Shown here in pieces: positions 38,201 through 51,389 of a stretch of DNA of 64,000 nt (the stretch's first letter is position 1; every line of letters starts with the position of its first letter). Below the pieces are notes generated by a model. It was not told the origin of the DNA. It made no database searches and was given only the letters and a program-made list of their open reading frames with translations. The position numbers and the translations under genes were made by a program. Origin of the DNA: Doris montereyensis (taxonomy: Eukaryota > Mollusca > Gastropoda > Nudibranchia > Dorididae); assembly GCA_037039925.1 (NCBI GenBank), contig JAXRKP010001863.1:22489-86488 (forward strand), written 5' to 3'.

Positions 38201-40742
38201 CTCCATCGCTCAATTGCTCCATCGCTCCATCGCTCCATTGTTCCATTTCTCCATCAATCCATTGCTCCATCGCTCCGTCGCTCCATCGCTCCATCACTCC
38301 GTTGTTCTTTCACTCCATTAGTTGCTCGCTGCATCGCTCCAATGCTTGATCACTCCATCGTTCCATCACTCCATCGCTCCACCACTTCATCTCTCCATTG
38401 TGCCACCACTTAATCGGTAAAATAGCTCCATCACTCCATTGCTCCATCGCTCCATCGCTCCATCGCTCTATCGCTCCATCGCTCAATCGGTCCATCGCTC
38501 CATCACTCAATCGCTTAATCACTACATCGCTCCATCGCTACATTGCCCATCGTTACATCGCTCCATCGCTCCATCGCTCCATCGCTCAATCGCTCCATTG
38601 TTACTTGGCTCAATCGCTCCTCTCGTTCCATCGCTCAATCGCTCCATCACTACATCGCTCCATCGCTCCATCGCTCAATCGCTCCATTGCTCCATCGCAC
38701 TATTGCTCCATCATCCAATCGCTTAATCGCTCCATCGCTCCATCGCTCTATCGCTCCATTGTCCATCGTTACATCGCTCCATCGCTCCATCACTCCATCG
38801 CTCCATCGCTCCATCGCGCAATTGCTCCATCGCTCAATCGCTCCATCGCTCAATCGCTCAATTGCTCCATCGCTCCATCGCTTCATTGCTCCATCGATCC
38901 ATTTCTCCATCGCTCCGTCGCTCCATCGCTTCATCACTCAATCGGTGTACTGCTTCATCGCTCCATTGTTCCATCGTTCTATCGCTCCATCGCTTCATTG
39001 CCCCATCGCACCATCACTCCAACGCTCTACCGGTTCATCGCTCCATTGCTCCATCGTTCCATCGCTCCATCGCTCAATCGCTCCATTGTCCCATCGTTTT
39101 GTCGCGCCATCCCTACATCGCTCCATCGCTCCATTGCTCCATCACTCAATCGCTAATCGCTCCGACTCCTTCGCTCCATTGCTCCATCGTTCCATCGCTC
39201 CATCGCTCCATCGCTTCATTGCCCCATTGTTTGTCGCTTCATCCCTACATCGCTCTATCGCTCCATTGCTAAATCACTCAATTCCTAATCGCTCCATCAG
39301 TCCATCACTCCATCGCTCCATAGCTCCATCGCTCCATTGATCAATTGCTCCATCGCTCCATCGCCCTATCGCTCCATTGCCCCATCGTTTTGTCGCTCCA
39401 TCGCTCCTTCGCTCCATCGCTCCTCACTCCATCGCTCCATTGCTCATCGTTACATCGCACCATCGTTCCATCGCTCCATCGCTCCATCGCATCCATCGCT
39501 CCTAGCGCCCCATCGCTCTATCGCTCCATCGCTCCATCGCTCAATCACTCCATCACTCCATCGCTTTAACCGAATCATCGCTCCATTGCTCCAGCGCTCC
39601 AGCGCTACATCGCTCCATCTCTCCATCGTTCTTTCACTCCATTGCCCTACCTCTTTATCGCTCCACTCCATCCCTACATCGCTCCATCGCTCCATTGCTC
39701 CATCACTCAATCGCTTAATTGCTCCATCGCTCCATCGTTCAATCGCTCCATTGCCCATCGTTACATCGCTTCATCGCTCCATCGCTCCATCGCTCCATCG
39801 CTCCATCGCTCCATCGCTCCATCACTCCATCACTCCATCGCTCCATCGCTCCATTGCTCCATCGCTCCATTGCTCCATCAATCCATTGCTCCATCGCTCC
39901 GTCGCTCCATCGCTCCATCACTTCATCGGTCTACTGCTTCATCGCTCAATCGCTCCATCGCTCCATCGCTCTATCGCTCCATTGCTCCATCGCTCCATTG
40001 CCCCATCGTACCATCAATCATACGCTCTACCGCTTCATCGCTCCATTGCTCCATCGCTCCAATCGCTCCATTGCCCCATTGTTTTGTCGCTCCATCCCTA
40101 CATCGCTCCATCGCTCCATTGCTCCATCACTCAATCGCTAATCGCTCCGTCTCGCTCAATCGCTCAATTCGCTCCATTGCTCATCGTTACATCGCTCCAT
40201 CGCTCCATCACTCCATCGCTCAATCGCTCCATCACTCAATCGCTCCATCGCTCCATCGCTCCATCAAAATCGCTCCACCGCTCAATTGCTCCATCGATCC
40301 ATTGCTTCATCGCTCCATCGCTCCATCACTCCATTGCCCCATCGTTTTGTCGCCCAATCTCTACATCGTTCCATCGCTCCATTGCTCAATCAGTCAATCG
40401 CTAATCGCTCCATCACTCCATCGCTACATCGCTCAATTGCTCATCGTTACATCGCTCCATCACTCCATCGCTCCATCACTCCATCGCTCCATAGCTCCAT
40501 CGACCATCGCTCCATCGCTTCATCACTCCATCGCTCCATCGCTCCATCGCACCATCGTTTCTTCACTCCATCGCTCTACCACTTCATCGCTCCATTGCTC
40601 CATCGCTCCATCGTTCCATCGCTCCATTGCCCAATCGTTTTATCGCTTCATCCCTACATCGCTCCATCGCTCCATCGCTCGATCGCTCCATTGCTATATC
40701 GTTCCATCGGTCCATCGCTCCCATCACTCAAAAGCTTAATCG
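35206..40742 (+). repeat. Decamer satellite CTCCATCGCT, block 2 (5.5 kb)
   Basis: Tandem CTCCATCGCT with recurring longer phrases, such as CCATCCCTACATCGCTCC and GCTCCATTGCCCCATCGT, spaced a few hundred bases apart. This indicates a higher-order repeat above the decamer. Open frames of repeating HRSIAPSL (up to 499 codons at 35,764-37,263) are periodicity artefacts. Confidence 0.93.
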
Positions 40743-42202
40743 CTCCACCAAGACAAAAAAAAAAGACCAAAGACAAAAAAAGAAGACCAAAGACAAGAAA
40801 AAAAGTCCAAAGGCAAGAAAAAAGACCAAAGAACAGATGAAAAGACCAAAGATAATAAAACAAGACCAAGACAAAAAAAGATCAAAAGCAAGAAAAAAAA
40901 AAACCAAAGACAAGAAAAGAAAACAAAGACAAAGACAGAACACAGGAAGAAGAAGACCAAACACCCAAAACAGGAAAGAGAAATGACAAAAAACAAGACT
41001 GGAAAAAGAAGACCAAAAACATAAAAAAAAGACCAATGACAAAGACCAAAAAAAAAAAGAAGACCAAAATGAACAAAAAACAAGACCAAAGACAAAAACC
41101 TAGACCAAAAGACAAAAAGACAAAAAACACAAACCAACCAAAGACAAAAAAGAAGACCCAAAAAAAGATCAAACAGAAACGATCAAGACAAAAAGAAGAC
41201 CAAAAACAAGAAAAAGACAAAAAATGAAAAATAAAACCAGACATAAAAAGACAAAGAAAAACCCAAGAGAAAATAAAAGACGAAACATAATAAAGAAGAC
41301 CAAAGACAAGAAAGAACAAAGACAAAAAACAAGATCAAGACAAGACCGAAGACAAGACAAGAAGACCAAACAGGGAAAAAGACAAAAAAAAAGACCAAAA
41401 ACAAAAGACCAAGACAAAAAAAATGACAAAAAAAGAAAAAGAAGACCAAAAAACAAGACAACGATAAAAAAGAACAAGATCAGACGAAAGACAAAAATGG
41501 TCCAAATACAAAACCCAAAGACCAGACAAGAACAAAAGACAAAAAAGAAGACCTAATGACGACCAAAAAAGAAAAAAAGATGTTGAAGACTAAGACAAGA
41601 AAAAGACAAGAAATATTTGAAGACCTTCTTCAAAAACAAAAAATCAAGACAAAGACCAACACAAAAGAAAAGACCAAAAAAAAACAAGACAAGAAAAGAA
41701 GACCACAAGACAAAGACAAACTTGTGACAAAAAGAAGACGAAAGAGAAGGAAAGAAGACTACTTGAAAAGAAGACGAAAAAGAAACCAAAACACCAAAGA
41801 TAATAAAATAAGACCAAAGAAAAGAGAAGACGAAGACAGGAAGAGAAAATCAAAGGACTGAAAAAAGAAAGAAAAAGGACCAAAGACAAAAAAGAAGACC
41901 ATTGAGAAAAAACAAGACCAAAGAGAACACCAAAGACAAAGGGCAAAAGACAAAAAAGAAGTCCAAAGACGAACAGGAAAAGCAAGACAAAAAGGAGACA
42001 CAAGACAAAATAAAAGACGAAAGGCAAAAAACAAAAAACCAGACAGAAAAGAAGACCAAAGACCAGAAAAGAAGACCAAACACCAGGAAAGAAAACACCA
42101 AAACAAGAAAAGACCAAGAAAAAAAGGATAAAAAACAAGAAAAAATAAGACCAAATACGAAAAAAGACCAAAGACAAAAAGAAAGACCAAAGACAAGAAA
42201 AA
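40743..42202 (+). repeat. S20 purine-rich satellite, block 3, forward
   Basis: Purine-rich S20 units follow the decamers at TAATCGCTCCACCAAGAC, a junction also seen at 32,452. The forward polarity ends at about 42,200, where reverse-polarity S24 units begin. Confidence 0.9.
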
Positions 42203-42475
42203 GTACATACCAGGCATAAAAAAGTAGTCTACCAGACGTAAAAAGCAGTAAGTACCTACCGGACATAAAGTAGTACCCACCAGACATAAAGAAGTAGTAC
42301 CTACCAGACATAAAGACGTTTTTGACATATCTTGTTTTTGGTCTTGTGTTTGTTTCTTGTGTTTGGACTTTCGGTCTTCTTTTTGTCTTTGGTCTTGTTT
42401 TTCAATACATATCAATACGCAAAGTAGTACCCACCAGACATAAAGAAGTAGTACCTATCAGACATAAAATGGTCT
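42203..42475 (-). repeat. S24/S20 composite in reverse polarity
   Basis: Reverse S24 units (GTAGTACCTACCAGACATAA) at 42,203-42,315 are followed by a short reverse S20 run. Then come the inverted junction word near 42,403-42,423 (CAATACATATCAATACGC) and more reverse S24. It is the mirror image of 29,946-30,116. Confidence 0.88.
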
Positions 42476-43552
42476 TCTTTTCTTGTCTTTGGTCTTGTTT
42501 TTCTTTTTCTTTTGTCTTTGTTCTTCTTTTTTGTTGTTGATCTTCTTTTCGTGATTTGGTCTTCTTCTTGGTCTTCTTTTTTGTCTTGGTCTTTTCTTGT
42601 CTTTTGTCTTCTTTTCTTGTGTTTGTCTTTTTTCTTATTTTGTGGTCTTTTCTTGTCTTGGGTCTTTTGTTGTCGTGATCTTTTTTTTGTATTTGGTCTT
42701 CTTTTCTTGTTTTGTATTTTTGTATTTGTTGTTCTTTTCTTGTTTTGGTCTTTTTTGTCTTGCTCTTTTTGTCTTTGGTCTTCTTTCTTTTGTCTTTTGT
42801 TCTTGTTTGTGGTCTTCTTTTCTTGTCTTGGGTCTTTTTGTTGTGGTCTTATTTTCTTGTCTTTGATCTTCTTTTTTTCCGTCTTTTGTTATTTTCTTGT
42901 CCTTGGTCTTGTTTGGTCTTCTTGTCTTTGGTCTTGTTTTTTTTCGTCTTCTATTTTGTCTTTTTTCTTTCTTCTTTTTTTGTCTGCTTTTCCTGTTCGA
43001 TTTTGGTCTTCTTTTTTTTGTCGTCGGTCTTTTGTTTGTCTTTGGTCTTTTTTGTCATTGGTCTTGTTTTTCTTTTTGTCTATGGGTTTTTTTTGTCTTT
43101 GGTCTTCTTTTTCTTTGTCTTCTATTTTTTAGTCTTTTCCTGTTCGATTTTGGTCTTTTTGTCTTTCTTCTTCTTTTCCAGTCTTTGATTTTCTTCCCGT
43201 GTAGGTCTTCTTTTTTTGTCTTTGGTCTTGTTTTATTATCTTTGGTGTTTTTCGTCTGTTCTTTGGTCTTCTTTTTTTTTTGCCTTTGGTCTTCTTTCCA
43301 GTCTTTGATTTTTCCTTCCTTGTAGGTCTTCTTTTTTTGTCTTCGGTCTTCTGTTTTTGGTCTTCTTTTTTGTCTTTGGTCTTATTTGTCTTTGGTCTTT
43401 ATTTTCTTGTCTTATTTGATCTTCTTTTCCGTCTTTGGTGTATTTTCTTGTCCTTGGTCTTGTTTTCTTGCTATTGGTCTTGTTTCTTGTTATTGATCTT
43501 CTTTTTATGTCTTTGGTCTTCTGTTCATGTGTTTGGTCTTCTTTTCTTGTCA
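42476..43552 (-). repeat. S20 satellite in reverse polarity (pyrimidine on top strand)
   Basis: GGTCTTCTTTTCTTGTCTTT-type units. A segment at about 43,210-43,300 is the reverse complement of the variant phrase found at 2290-2350 and 29,110-29,180. This places it in the same amplified lineage. Confidence 0.9.
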
Positions 43553-44347
43553 AGACATATCACTACGCAAAGTAGTACCTACCAGACATTAAGAAGTAGT
43601 ACCTACTAGATAATAAAAAAGCAGTACCTACCAGACATAAAGAAGAAGTACCTACCAGACATAACAACGTTGTACCTACCAGACATATTTTGATTTTGGT
43701 CTTCTTTTCTTGTCTTTGGTCTTCTTTTCTTGTGTTTGGTCTTCTTTTCTTGTGTTTGGTCTTCTTTTGTGTCTTGGTCTTTTTTTCTTTGGTCTTATTT
43801 TCTTGTCTTTGATCTTCTTTTCCGTCTTTGGTGTATTTTCTTGTCCTTGGTCTTGTTTTCTTGTTATTGGTCTTGTTTACTTGTTATTGGTCTTCTTTTT
43901 TGTCTTTGGTCTTTCTTTGTCTTTGGTCTTGTTTTATTGTCTTTGGTGTTTTCGTCTGTTCTTTGGTTTTCTTTTTTGCCTTTGGTCTTCTTTAATTGTC
44001 TTTGGTCTTCTTTTTGTCTTTGGTCTTCTTTTGTGTCTTGGTCTTTTTGTCTTTGGTCTTATTTTCTTGTCTTTGATCTTGTTTTCCGTCTTTGGTGTAT
44101 TTTCTTGTCCTTGGTCTTGTTTTCTTGTTATTGGTCTTGTTTTCTTGTTATTGATCTTCTTTTATTTTTGTCTGTGGTCTTCGGTTCATGTGTTTGGTCT
44201 TCTTTTCTTGTCAAGGCATATCACTACGCAAAGTAGTACCTAACCGTCATTAAGAAGTAGTACCTACCAGATAATAAAAAAGTAGTACCTACCAGACATA
44301 AAGAAGTAGTACCTACCAGACATAACAACGTTGTACCTACCAGACAT
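43553..44347 (-). repeat. Tandemly duplicated S24-S20 composite (about 660 bp)
   Basis: A short S24 cluster of about 130 bp, starting with ACATATCACTACGCAAAG and ending with ACAACGTTGTACCTACC, occurs at 43,553-43,686 and again at 44,215-44,347. About 530 bp of reverse S20 separates the two. The two clusters differ by only a few bases, which indicates a recent duplication of a unit of about 660 bp. Confidence 0.85.
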
Positions 44348-47036
44348 ATTTTGTTTTTGGTCTTCTTTTTTTGTCTTTGGTCTTCTTTTCTTGTGTTTGG
44401 TCTTCTTTTCTTGTGTTTGGACTTCTTTTCTTGTGCTTGGTCTTCTTTTCTTTTCAAGACATGTCAATACGCAAAGTAGTACCCACCAGACATATAGAAG
44501 TAGTACCACCAGACATAAAAATGGTCTTCTTTTCTTGTCTTTGTTCTTGTTTTGTATTTCGTCTTCTATTTTGTCTTTTATTCTTCTTTTTTGTCGTTGG
44601 TCTTCTTTTCGTGTATTTGGTCTTCTTTTCTTTTTTGGTCTTCTTTTTGTCTTGGTCTTTTCTTGTCTTTGGTCTTTTTTCTTGTGTTTGGTCTTTTTCT
44701 TGTTTGTCGTCTTCTTGTCTTGTGTTGGTTTTTGTTGTTGTCTTGATCCTTTTTTGTATTTTCTTCTTTTCTTGACTTTGGTCTTCTTGATTTTGTGTCT
44801 TTTTTGTCTTTGGTCTTCTTTTCGTCTTTGGTCTTCTTTTCTTGTCTTTAGTCTTTTTTTGTATTTGTTCGTCTGATTTCTTGTTTTAGGTCTTCTTTTT
44901 TTGTCTTGGTCTTTGCTTGTCTTTGGTCTTCTTTTCTTGTGTTTAGTCTTTTTTCTTGCTGGTGGTCTTCTTTTTTTGTCTTGAAGTCTTTTTTCTTGTC
45001 GTGATCTATTTTTTTGTATTTGGTCTTCTTTTCTTGTCTTTGGTCTTTTTTATTTTGTGTCCTTTTTGTCTTTGGTCTTCTTTTCTCTTGTTTTCATCTT
45101 CTTTTTTTGTTTTGGTCTTTTCTTTTTTGGTCTTCTTTTCTTGTGTTTGGTCTTCTTGTCTGGTCTTTGGTCTTCTTTTTTGTCTTTGTTTCTGTTTTTT
45201 TGTCTTTCGTCTTCTATTTTGTCTTGCGTCTCCTTTTTGTCTGCTTTTCCTGTTCGTCTTTGGTTTTCTTTTTTGTCTTTGGTCTTATTTTTGTCTTTGG
45301 TCTTGTTTTTTTTGGTCTTTTTTATGTCTTTGGTCTTGTTTTTTGTCATTTGTTTTTAGTCTTTGGTCCTTTTTTCTCTTTCTTCTTCTTTATCAGTCCT
45401 TGATTTTCTCTTCCTGTCTTGGGTGTTCTTCTCTTGTCTTTGGTCTTATTTTATTATCTTTGGTGTTTTGGTTTGTTCTTTCGTCTTCTTTTCCTGTTTG
45501 TAGTCTTCTTTCCTTGTCTTTGGTCTTCTGTTTTGTCTTGGTCTTTTTGTCTTTGGTCTTCTTTTCTTGTCTTTGGTCTTCTTTTCTGTCTTTGGTGTAT
45601 GTTCTTGTCCTTGGTCTTCTTTTCTTGTTATTGGTCTTCTTTTTTGATGTTTTTTTGTCTTTTGATGTTTTTATTGCCTCTGGTTTGATTTTCGTATTTG
45701 GTCTTCTTTTTTGTCTTTGGTCTTCTTTTTGTCTTTGGTCTTCTTTCTTGTCTTTGGTCTCCTTTTCCTGTCTTTGATATTTTCTTCTTGTGTTTGGTCT
45801 TCTTTTCTTGGCTTTGGTCTTCCTTTCTTGTCTTGGGTCTTCTTTTCTTGTCTTTTTTGTCCTTGGTCTTCTTTTCGGTCTTTGGTCTTCTTTCTTTGTC
45901 TCTGGTCTTCTTTTCTTGTCTTTGGTCTTGTTTTTGTCCTTGGTTTTCTTTTTTTGTCTTGCTCTCTGCTTGTCTTTGGTCTTCTTTTCTTGTGTTTTGG
46001 TCTTCTTTTCTTGTCTTTCTTCTTGTTTTTGTCTTTCGTCTTCTATTTTCTCTTTGTTCTTCTTTTTTGTCGTTGGTCTTCTTTTTTTGTATTTAGTATT
46101 CTTTGTCTGTTTTTTGGTCTTCTTTTCTGTCTTGGTCTTTTCTTGTCTTTGGTCTTCTTTTCTTGTGTTTGGTCTTCTTTCTTGTTTGTGGTCTTTTCTT
46201 GTCTTGGGTCTTTTTTGTTTTGGTCTTTTTTGTCTTTGGTCTTCTTTTTTGTGGTCTTTTTATCTTTGGTCTTTTTGTCGTTGTTCCTCTTTTGTATTTT
46301 TTTTGTATTTGGTCTTCTTTTTTGTCTTGGTCTTTTCTTGTCTTTGGTCTTCTTTTTTCTTGTCTTGTCTTGGTCTTTTTTGTATCTTTGGTCTTTTTGT
46401 CTTTGTCTTTTCTTGTCTTGTATTTGTTGTATCTTTGGTCTTCTTTTTGTCTTTGGTTTTTTGTCTTTGCTCCTCTTTTCTTGTTTTTAGGTAATTTGTT
46501 GTATTTGGTCTTCTTTTTTCGTTTTTTCGTCTTCTTTTTTTGTCTTGGTCTTTTCTTGTCTTGGTCTTCTTTTCTTGTCTTTGGTCTTCTTTTTTGTCTT
46601 TGCTCCTCTTTTCTTGTCTTTTGTATTTTTTTGTATTTGGTGTTCTGTTTTTCGTTTTTCGTCTTCTTCTTTTGTCTTGGTCTTTTCTTGTCTTTGGTCT
46701 TCTTTTCTTGTCTTGGGTCTTTTTTGCTGTCTTGGTATTTTTTGTCTTTGGTCTTTTTTATCTTTGGTCTTCTTTTTTGTCTTTGCTCCTCTTTTCTTGT
46801 CTTTGGTCTTTTTGTATTTGGTCTTCTTTTTTCGTTTTTTCGTCTTTTTTTTGTCTTGGTCTTTTTCTTGTCTTTGGTCTTCTTTTCTTGTGTTTGGTCT
46901 TCTTTTCTGGACTTTGGTCTTTCTTTTTTTGTCCTTGTTCTCGTTTTTTGTCTTTCGTGTTCTATTTTGTCTTTGTTCTTCTTGGTCTTCTTTTCTTGTA
47001 ATACGTCCTCTTTTCCTTTTTTGGTCTTTTTTAAAA
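44348..47036 (-). repeat. S20 satellite in reverse polarity, right edge of the satellite domain
   Basis: Pyrimidine-rich units, with one more S24 cluster at about 44,456-44,520 next to the inverted junction word. The last 700 bp or so are the reverse complement of 1275-2000 with the same order of variants, for example the words complementary to AGGACGAAATACAAG and AGACCCAAGACAAG. The array stops at TTTTTTAAAAAAATC (about 47,028-47,042). This corresponds to the S35-S20 junction elsewhere, but no S35 follows. Confidence 0.9.
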
Positions 47037-47040
47037 AAAT

Positions 47041-47195
47041 CTTATCAGAGTGTTAGTACGAAGCACCTAACAGGAATGTTCACTGTATGCTCCCAAGTAG
47101 TTGAATGTAATGGCCTGCTGAGGGATAAATGATGCACAGTAGGTGAGCCTGCACTTGTTCGAGGATACGGACTATAAATCCATCTTTATCATTTT
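47041..47195 (+). mobile_element. SINE-B 3' fragment at the satellite edge
   Basis: Contains CAGAGTGTTAGTACGAAG, GGATAAATGATGCACAG, GGTGAGCCTGCACTTG and GATACGGACTATAAATCC. These words are shared in the same order with 57,385-57,548. The tRNA-like head is missing, so this is a 5'-truncated copy. It lies within a few bases of the last satellite unit. Confidence 0.75.
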
Positions 47196-47606
47196 ATTAA
47201 AACAATTATTTTTATTTTTATTAAGGACTCTTTGAAAAGATAGTTTAATCAATGGACGAAATCTGATCAGATGTCGTTTGTAGGGTATCACAGATGAAAA
47301 CCTCTCTACAAACCCAAATAGTTCGAAGAATAGAATATGACATTGTATTTTATTTAAATTGTCTTACCAATTCTTTCAGACAAGTGGTTAAAAGATTGGC
47401 AAGATTTGTAACAGAGCTACCGTTTACTCGGTGTAAAGACAAACAGTGAGGCAATGGGGCATGTACACAGTGGTGAATAAGATCATGAAATAATATTTAA
47501 ACCCCATAGGAACAAAACCAAGATAATAATAATATACAAAAAAATAGACAGAAAAACAATGGTATTCAATAGAATCTCTGTGCGATCTCTTTTCATGGCT
47601 GTTGGT
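47196..47606. other. AT-rich unique DNA, no gene seen
   Basis: No coding frame of quality, RNA gene or clear repeat. A short minus-strand open frame at 47,424-47,630 has no recognisable domain and is judged to be chance. Confidence 0.6.
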
Positions 47607-47880
47607 GTGATTTGATTTGATTTTACCCACATCTAAAGTAATCTCTGTGGTTTTGGTAGGATTTTTGATTTTGCCCAGTCTGTCCTCTAATCAGCCAAGG
47701 GATCTTTAACATGTACAGAGTATTGTGATCTGCACAGGACCTTGTTTTATCGTTCCGTCCCCGATGGGACTGTGTCGATCCACCTACCTAGACCTGAACC
47801 TAGAAATCTCAGTAGTGGGTTGAACCCAAGACCTTCTTGTTGAGAGGCTGACACCTTGCGTCTGGACTACCGAATCCCAT
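47607..47880 (-). mobile_element. SINE-A copy, minus strand
   Basis: Read on the minus strand, it has a tRNA-like head (GGATTCGGTAGTCCAGACG, with a B-box-like GGGTTCAACCC). The body has GTACATGTTAAAGATCCC, and the end is CACATCTAAAGT... GGGTAAAATC followed by an AAATC-type tail. The same word order is found at 49,509-49,803. Pol III-type promoter boxes are inferred from tRNA similarity; activity is unknown. Confidence 0.75.
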
Positions 47881-48230
47881 GAATATTTTCAAGGCGAGAC
47901 GATGGGTGTCGACACTGAGGTCGCAGGTACCATTCTATTGATGCCCAAAGGTGTTTTCCTTTGTTTCATTGAAAACTACCCCATCAACCATATGCTGTGT
48001 TCTCAAAGTGAATTAAGATGAAACGGCAAGGTGAAAGAGATGTGAGAGTGAAGGAGTAAAAGGAAAGAAGTGGAACCTACCTGCAACACTCGCCACCCAC
48101 CCACTTGGGGTTGTTTTTTTCTTCTGTCATTCATTTGTGTATTTGTATTGTCTTTGTTCCTACGGAGCGTTAATTTTATTTCCTATCCATTTCCATCACC
48201 TGGTCCTAGTCTACTCGGTTTCATCGATGT
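47881..48230. other. Unique DNA, no gene seen
   Basis: Mixed-composition sequence with a short purine-rich run near 48,020-48,070. No coding, RNA or repeat signal could be supported. Confidence 0.55.
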
Positions 48231-48520
48231 CCTAGAGGTTAGCTTGCCGTACTTGGGATCATGAGATCCTGACTTCTTTCTTTCATTATCAGTTCCCATT
48301 CTACCTTCCGATGTCTTGGCAATGCAAAGTTCGACGTTGTCTTCCTTAGGAAAGACACTTGACACGCATTTCCCCTCTCGGCCAACGTGCCAATGGGTAC
48401 CAGCACCAGCTTGGGAGTAAAACTCTGCCTCTGACTATTGTGCTGTCACAGAGGTGATTATTATCACATTTCAATTAAGAAACCTGGATGTGCTTCGGTT
48501 CTATGAACCGTAAGTGCCTT
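48231..48520 (-). mobile_element. Possible old interspersed repeat
   Basis: On the minus strand it contains GTGTCTTTCCTAAGGAAGAC and a short palindrome around GGATCATGAGATCC, which resemble SINE-type words. No second copy is present in the window, and no complete A or B box was found, so the call is tentative. Confidence 0.3.
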
Positions 48521-49214
48521 GATGGAACGTTACATTATACTAGAATACTCCTGTTCTGTGGAATGGTAAAACGATGAAATTCAAAATTGTGCAAAAGAAA
48601 CTGTAGAATATTCAACCCTTTTCCTTCTGTATGTCATTTAACATTAATTTAGACGTGTTCATATAATATAAGAATACATGTTATGTAATGTATACATATC
48701 ACTTACGCATTATCTCATTGATTTTATCGTACTCAGGTTGGATACAGTAAACATGATCACTAGACAAATCTGACGTTTTTCGGTCATTTATTACTCTTGG
48801 ATCTAAGATGGAATAAATAAATATAGTTATAACGCTATGAGAAATTGTGTTTTCGTGTCTCCATTTCAGCCCCACCTTCTGTCACTTTCATCCAAAACCA
48901 TTTGTGGTTATAGATCTACCCGAAACATCATGTTTTTGTTCTGTCTTTATTGATGGAAGTCACTTGTTTTCGTTTAACAACCTTCTCCAGGCAATCTTTT
49001 AGGATGTCAGTACGGGTTGTGAGTTATGAAGCGTCAATATTGATGCTCCTTGCTTAGCGATTCAGCCAGTATTGCCTTGTCTCAAAGGGAAATTGTTTCT
49101 TTGTTATCTTGCCATAGTGCTTTAACCTCGTATTACTTTTCTTTCCTTTCTACTCTTTTCGGCATGGAGATAGAAACTGACAGAGTGAGGCAATGCGTCA
49201 TGTCAAAAGTGACA
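48521..49214. other. AT-rich unique DNA, no gene seen
   Basis: The only notable element is TTTTTGTTCTGTCTTTATTG at about 48,934-48,953. It resembles one arm of the foldback in the nanos 3' flank (60,487-60,535). No coding region is supported. Confidence 0.5.
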
Positions 49215-49320
49215 TTACAAGGCTGTCGGGGTGAAATTTAAACAAATCCTACCAACATTCCTCGAGATTACCTTAATTGTAGATGTGGGCAAATCAAATC
49301 AAATAAATAAAAAAAACTCG
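49215..49320 (+). mobile_element. SINE-A 3'-end fragment
   Basis: ATCCTACCAACATTCCTCGAG, GATTACCTTAATTGTAGATG and the tail GGGCAAATCAAATCAAAT match the 3' end of SINE-A at 49,740-49,803. The head is absent. Confidence 0.72.
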
Positions 49321-49508
49321 TTGGTGGTGTGTGGTTGACGGTCCAAATAGTAAGGACTTCTGCTATGCTTTTGCTTTGTCACATTATAATTAATCCTACT
49401 GTACATCATCTTGCTGTTTCTTCTAATGTCCCCCTGGAGATCACCGCCTAATAAAGTTGGAGAATGTAATCAAATGTCAATGCAACTTATAAACAATCTC
49501 CTTTAGTG

Positions 49509-49803
49509 ACCGGGGACTCGGTAGTCCAGAGGGAAGGTGTCACCCTCTCAACCAAAAGGTAAGTGGGTTCGAATTCCGCCAATGGTTGAAAAATGTACTC
49601 GAGTTTTTTCGAGCAAAATTGGATCGACACGTATTCATAGGATACAGACGATAAAAAGGAGGTCCCGTGTTCGGATACTAACACTGTGCATGTGAAAGAT
49701 CCCTTGATTGTTTACAGGACAGTCCGGAAAAAAATTGAAAAGCCTACCAAAAACCCCGAGATCACCTTATTTGTGGATGTGGGTAAATCAAATCAAATCA
49801 AAA
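49509..49803 (+). mobile_element. SINE-A, near full length
   Basis: A tRNA-derived head has an A-box-like GGTAGTCCAGAGGG (49,519-49,532) and a B-box GGTTCGAATTC (49,566-49,576). A family body follows (ATGTGAAAGATCCC) and then a 3' end of GTGGATGTGGGTAAATCAA with a pentamer AATCA tail. About 295 bp, the most complete copy of this family here. It is a dispersed element rather than a functional tRNA gene, because the acceptor stem and 3' half of a tRNA cannot be closed. Confidence 0.82.

Positions 49804-51389
<1,586 letters not shown>

Noticed and set aside
49509..49590. Functional tRNA gene
   Set aside because: A and B boxes are present, but the acceptor and T-arm pairing cannot be closed, and a SINE body with a pentamer tail follows.
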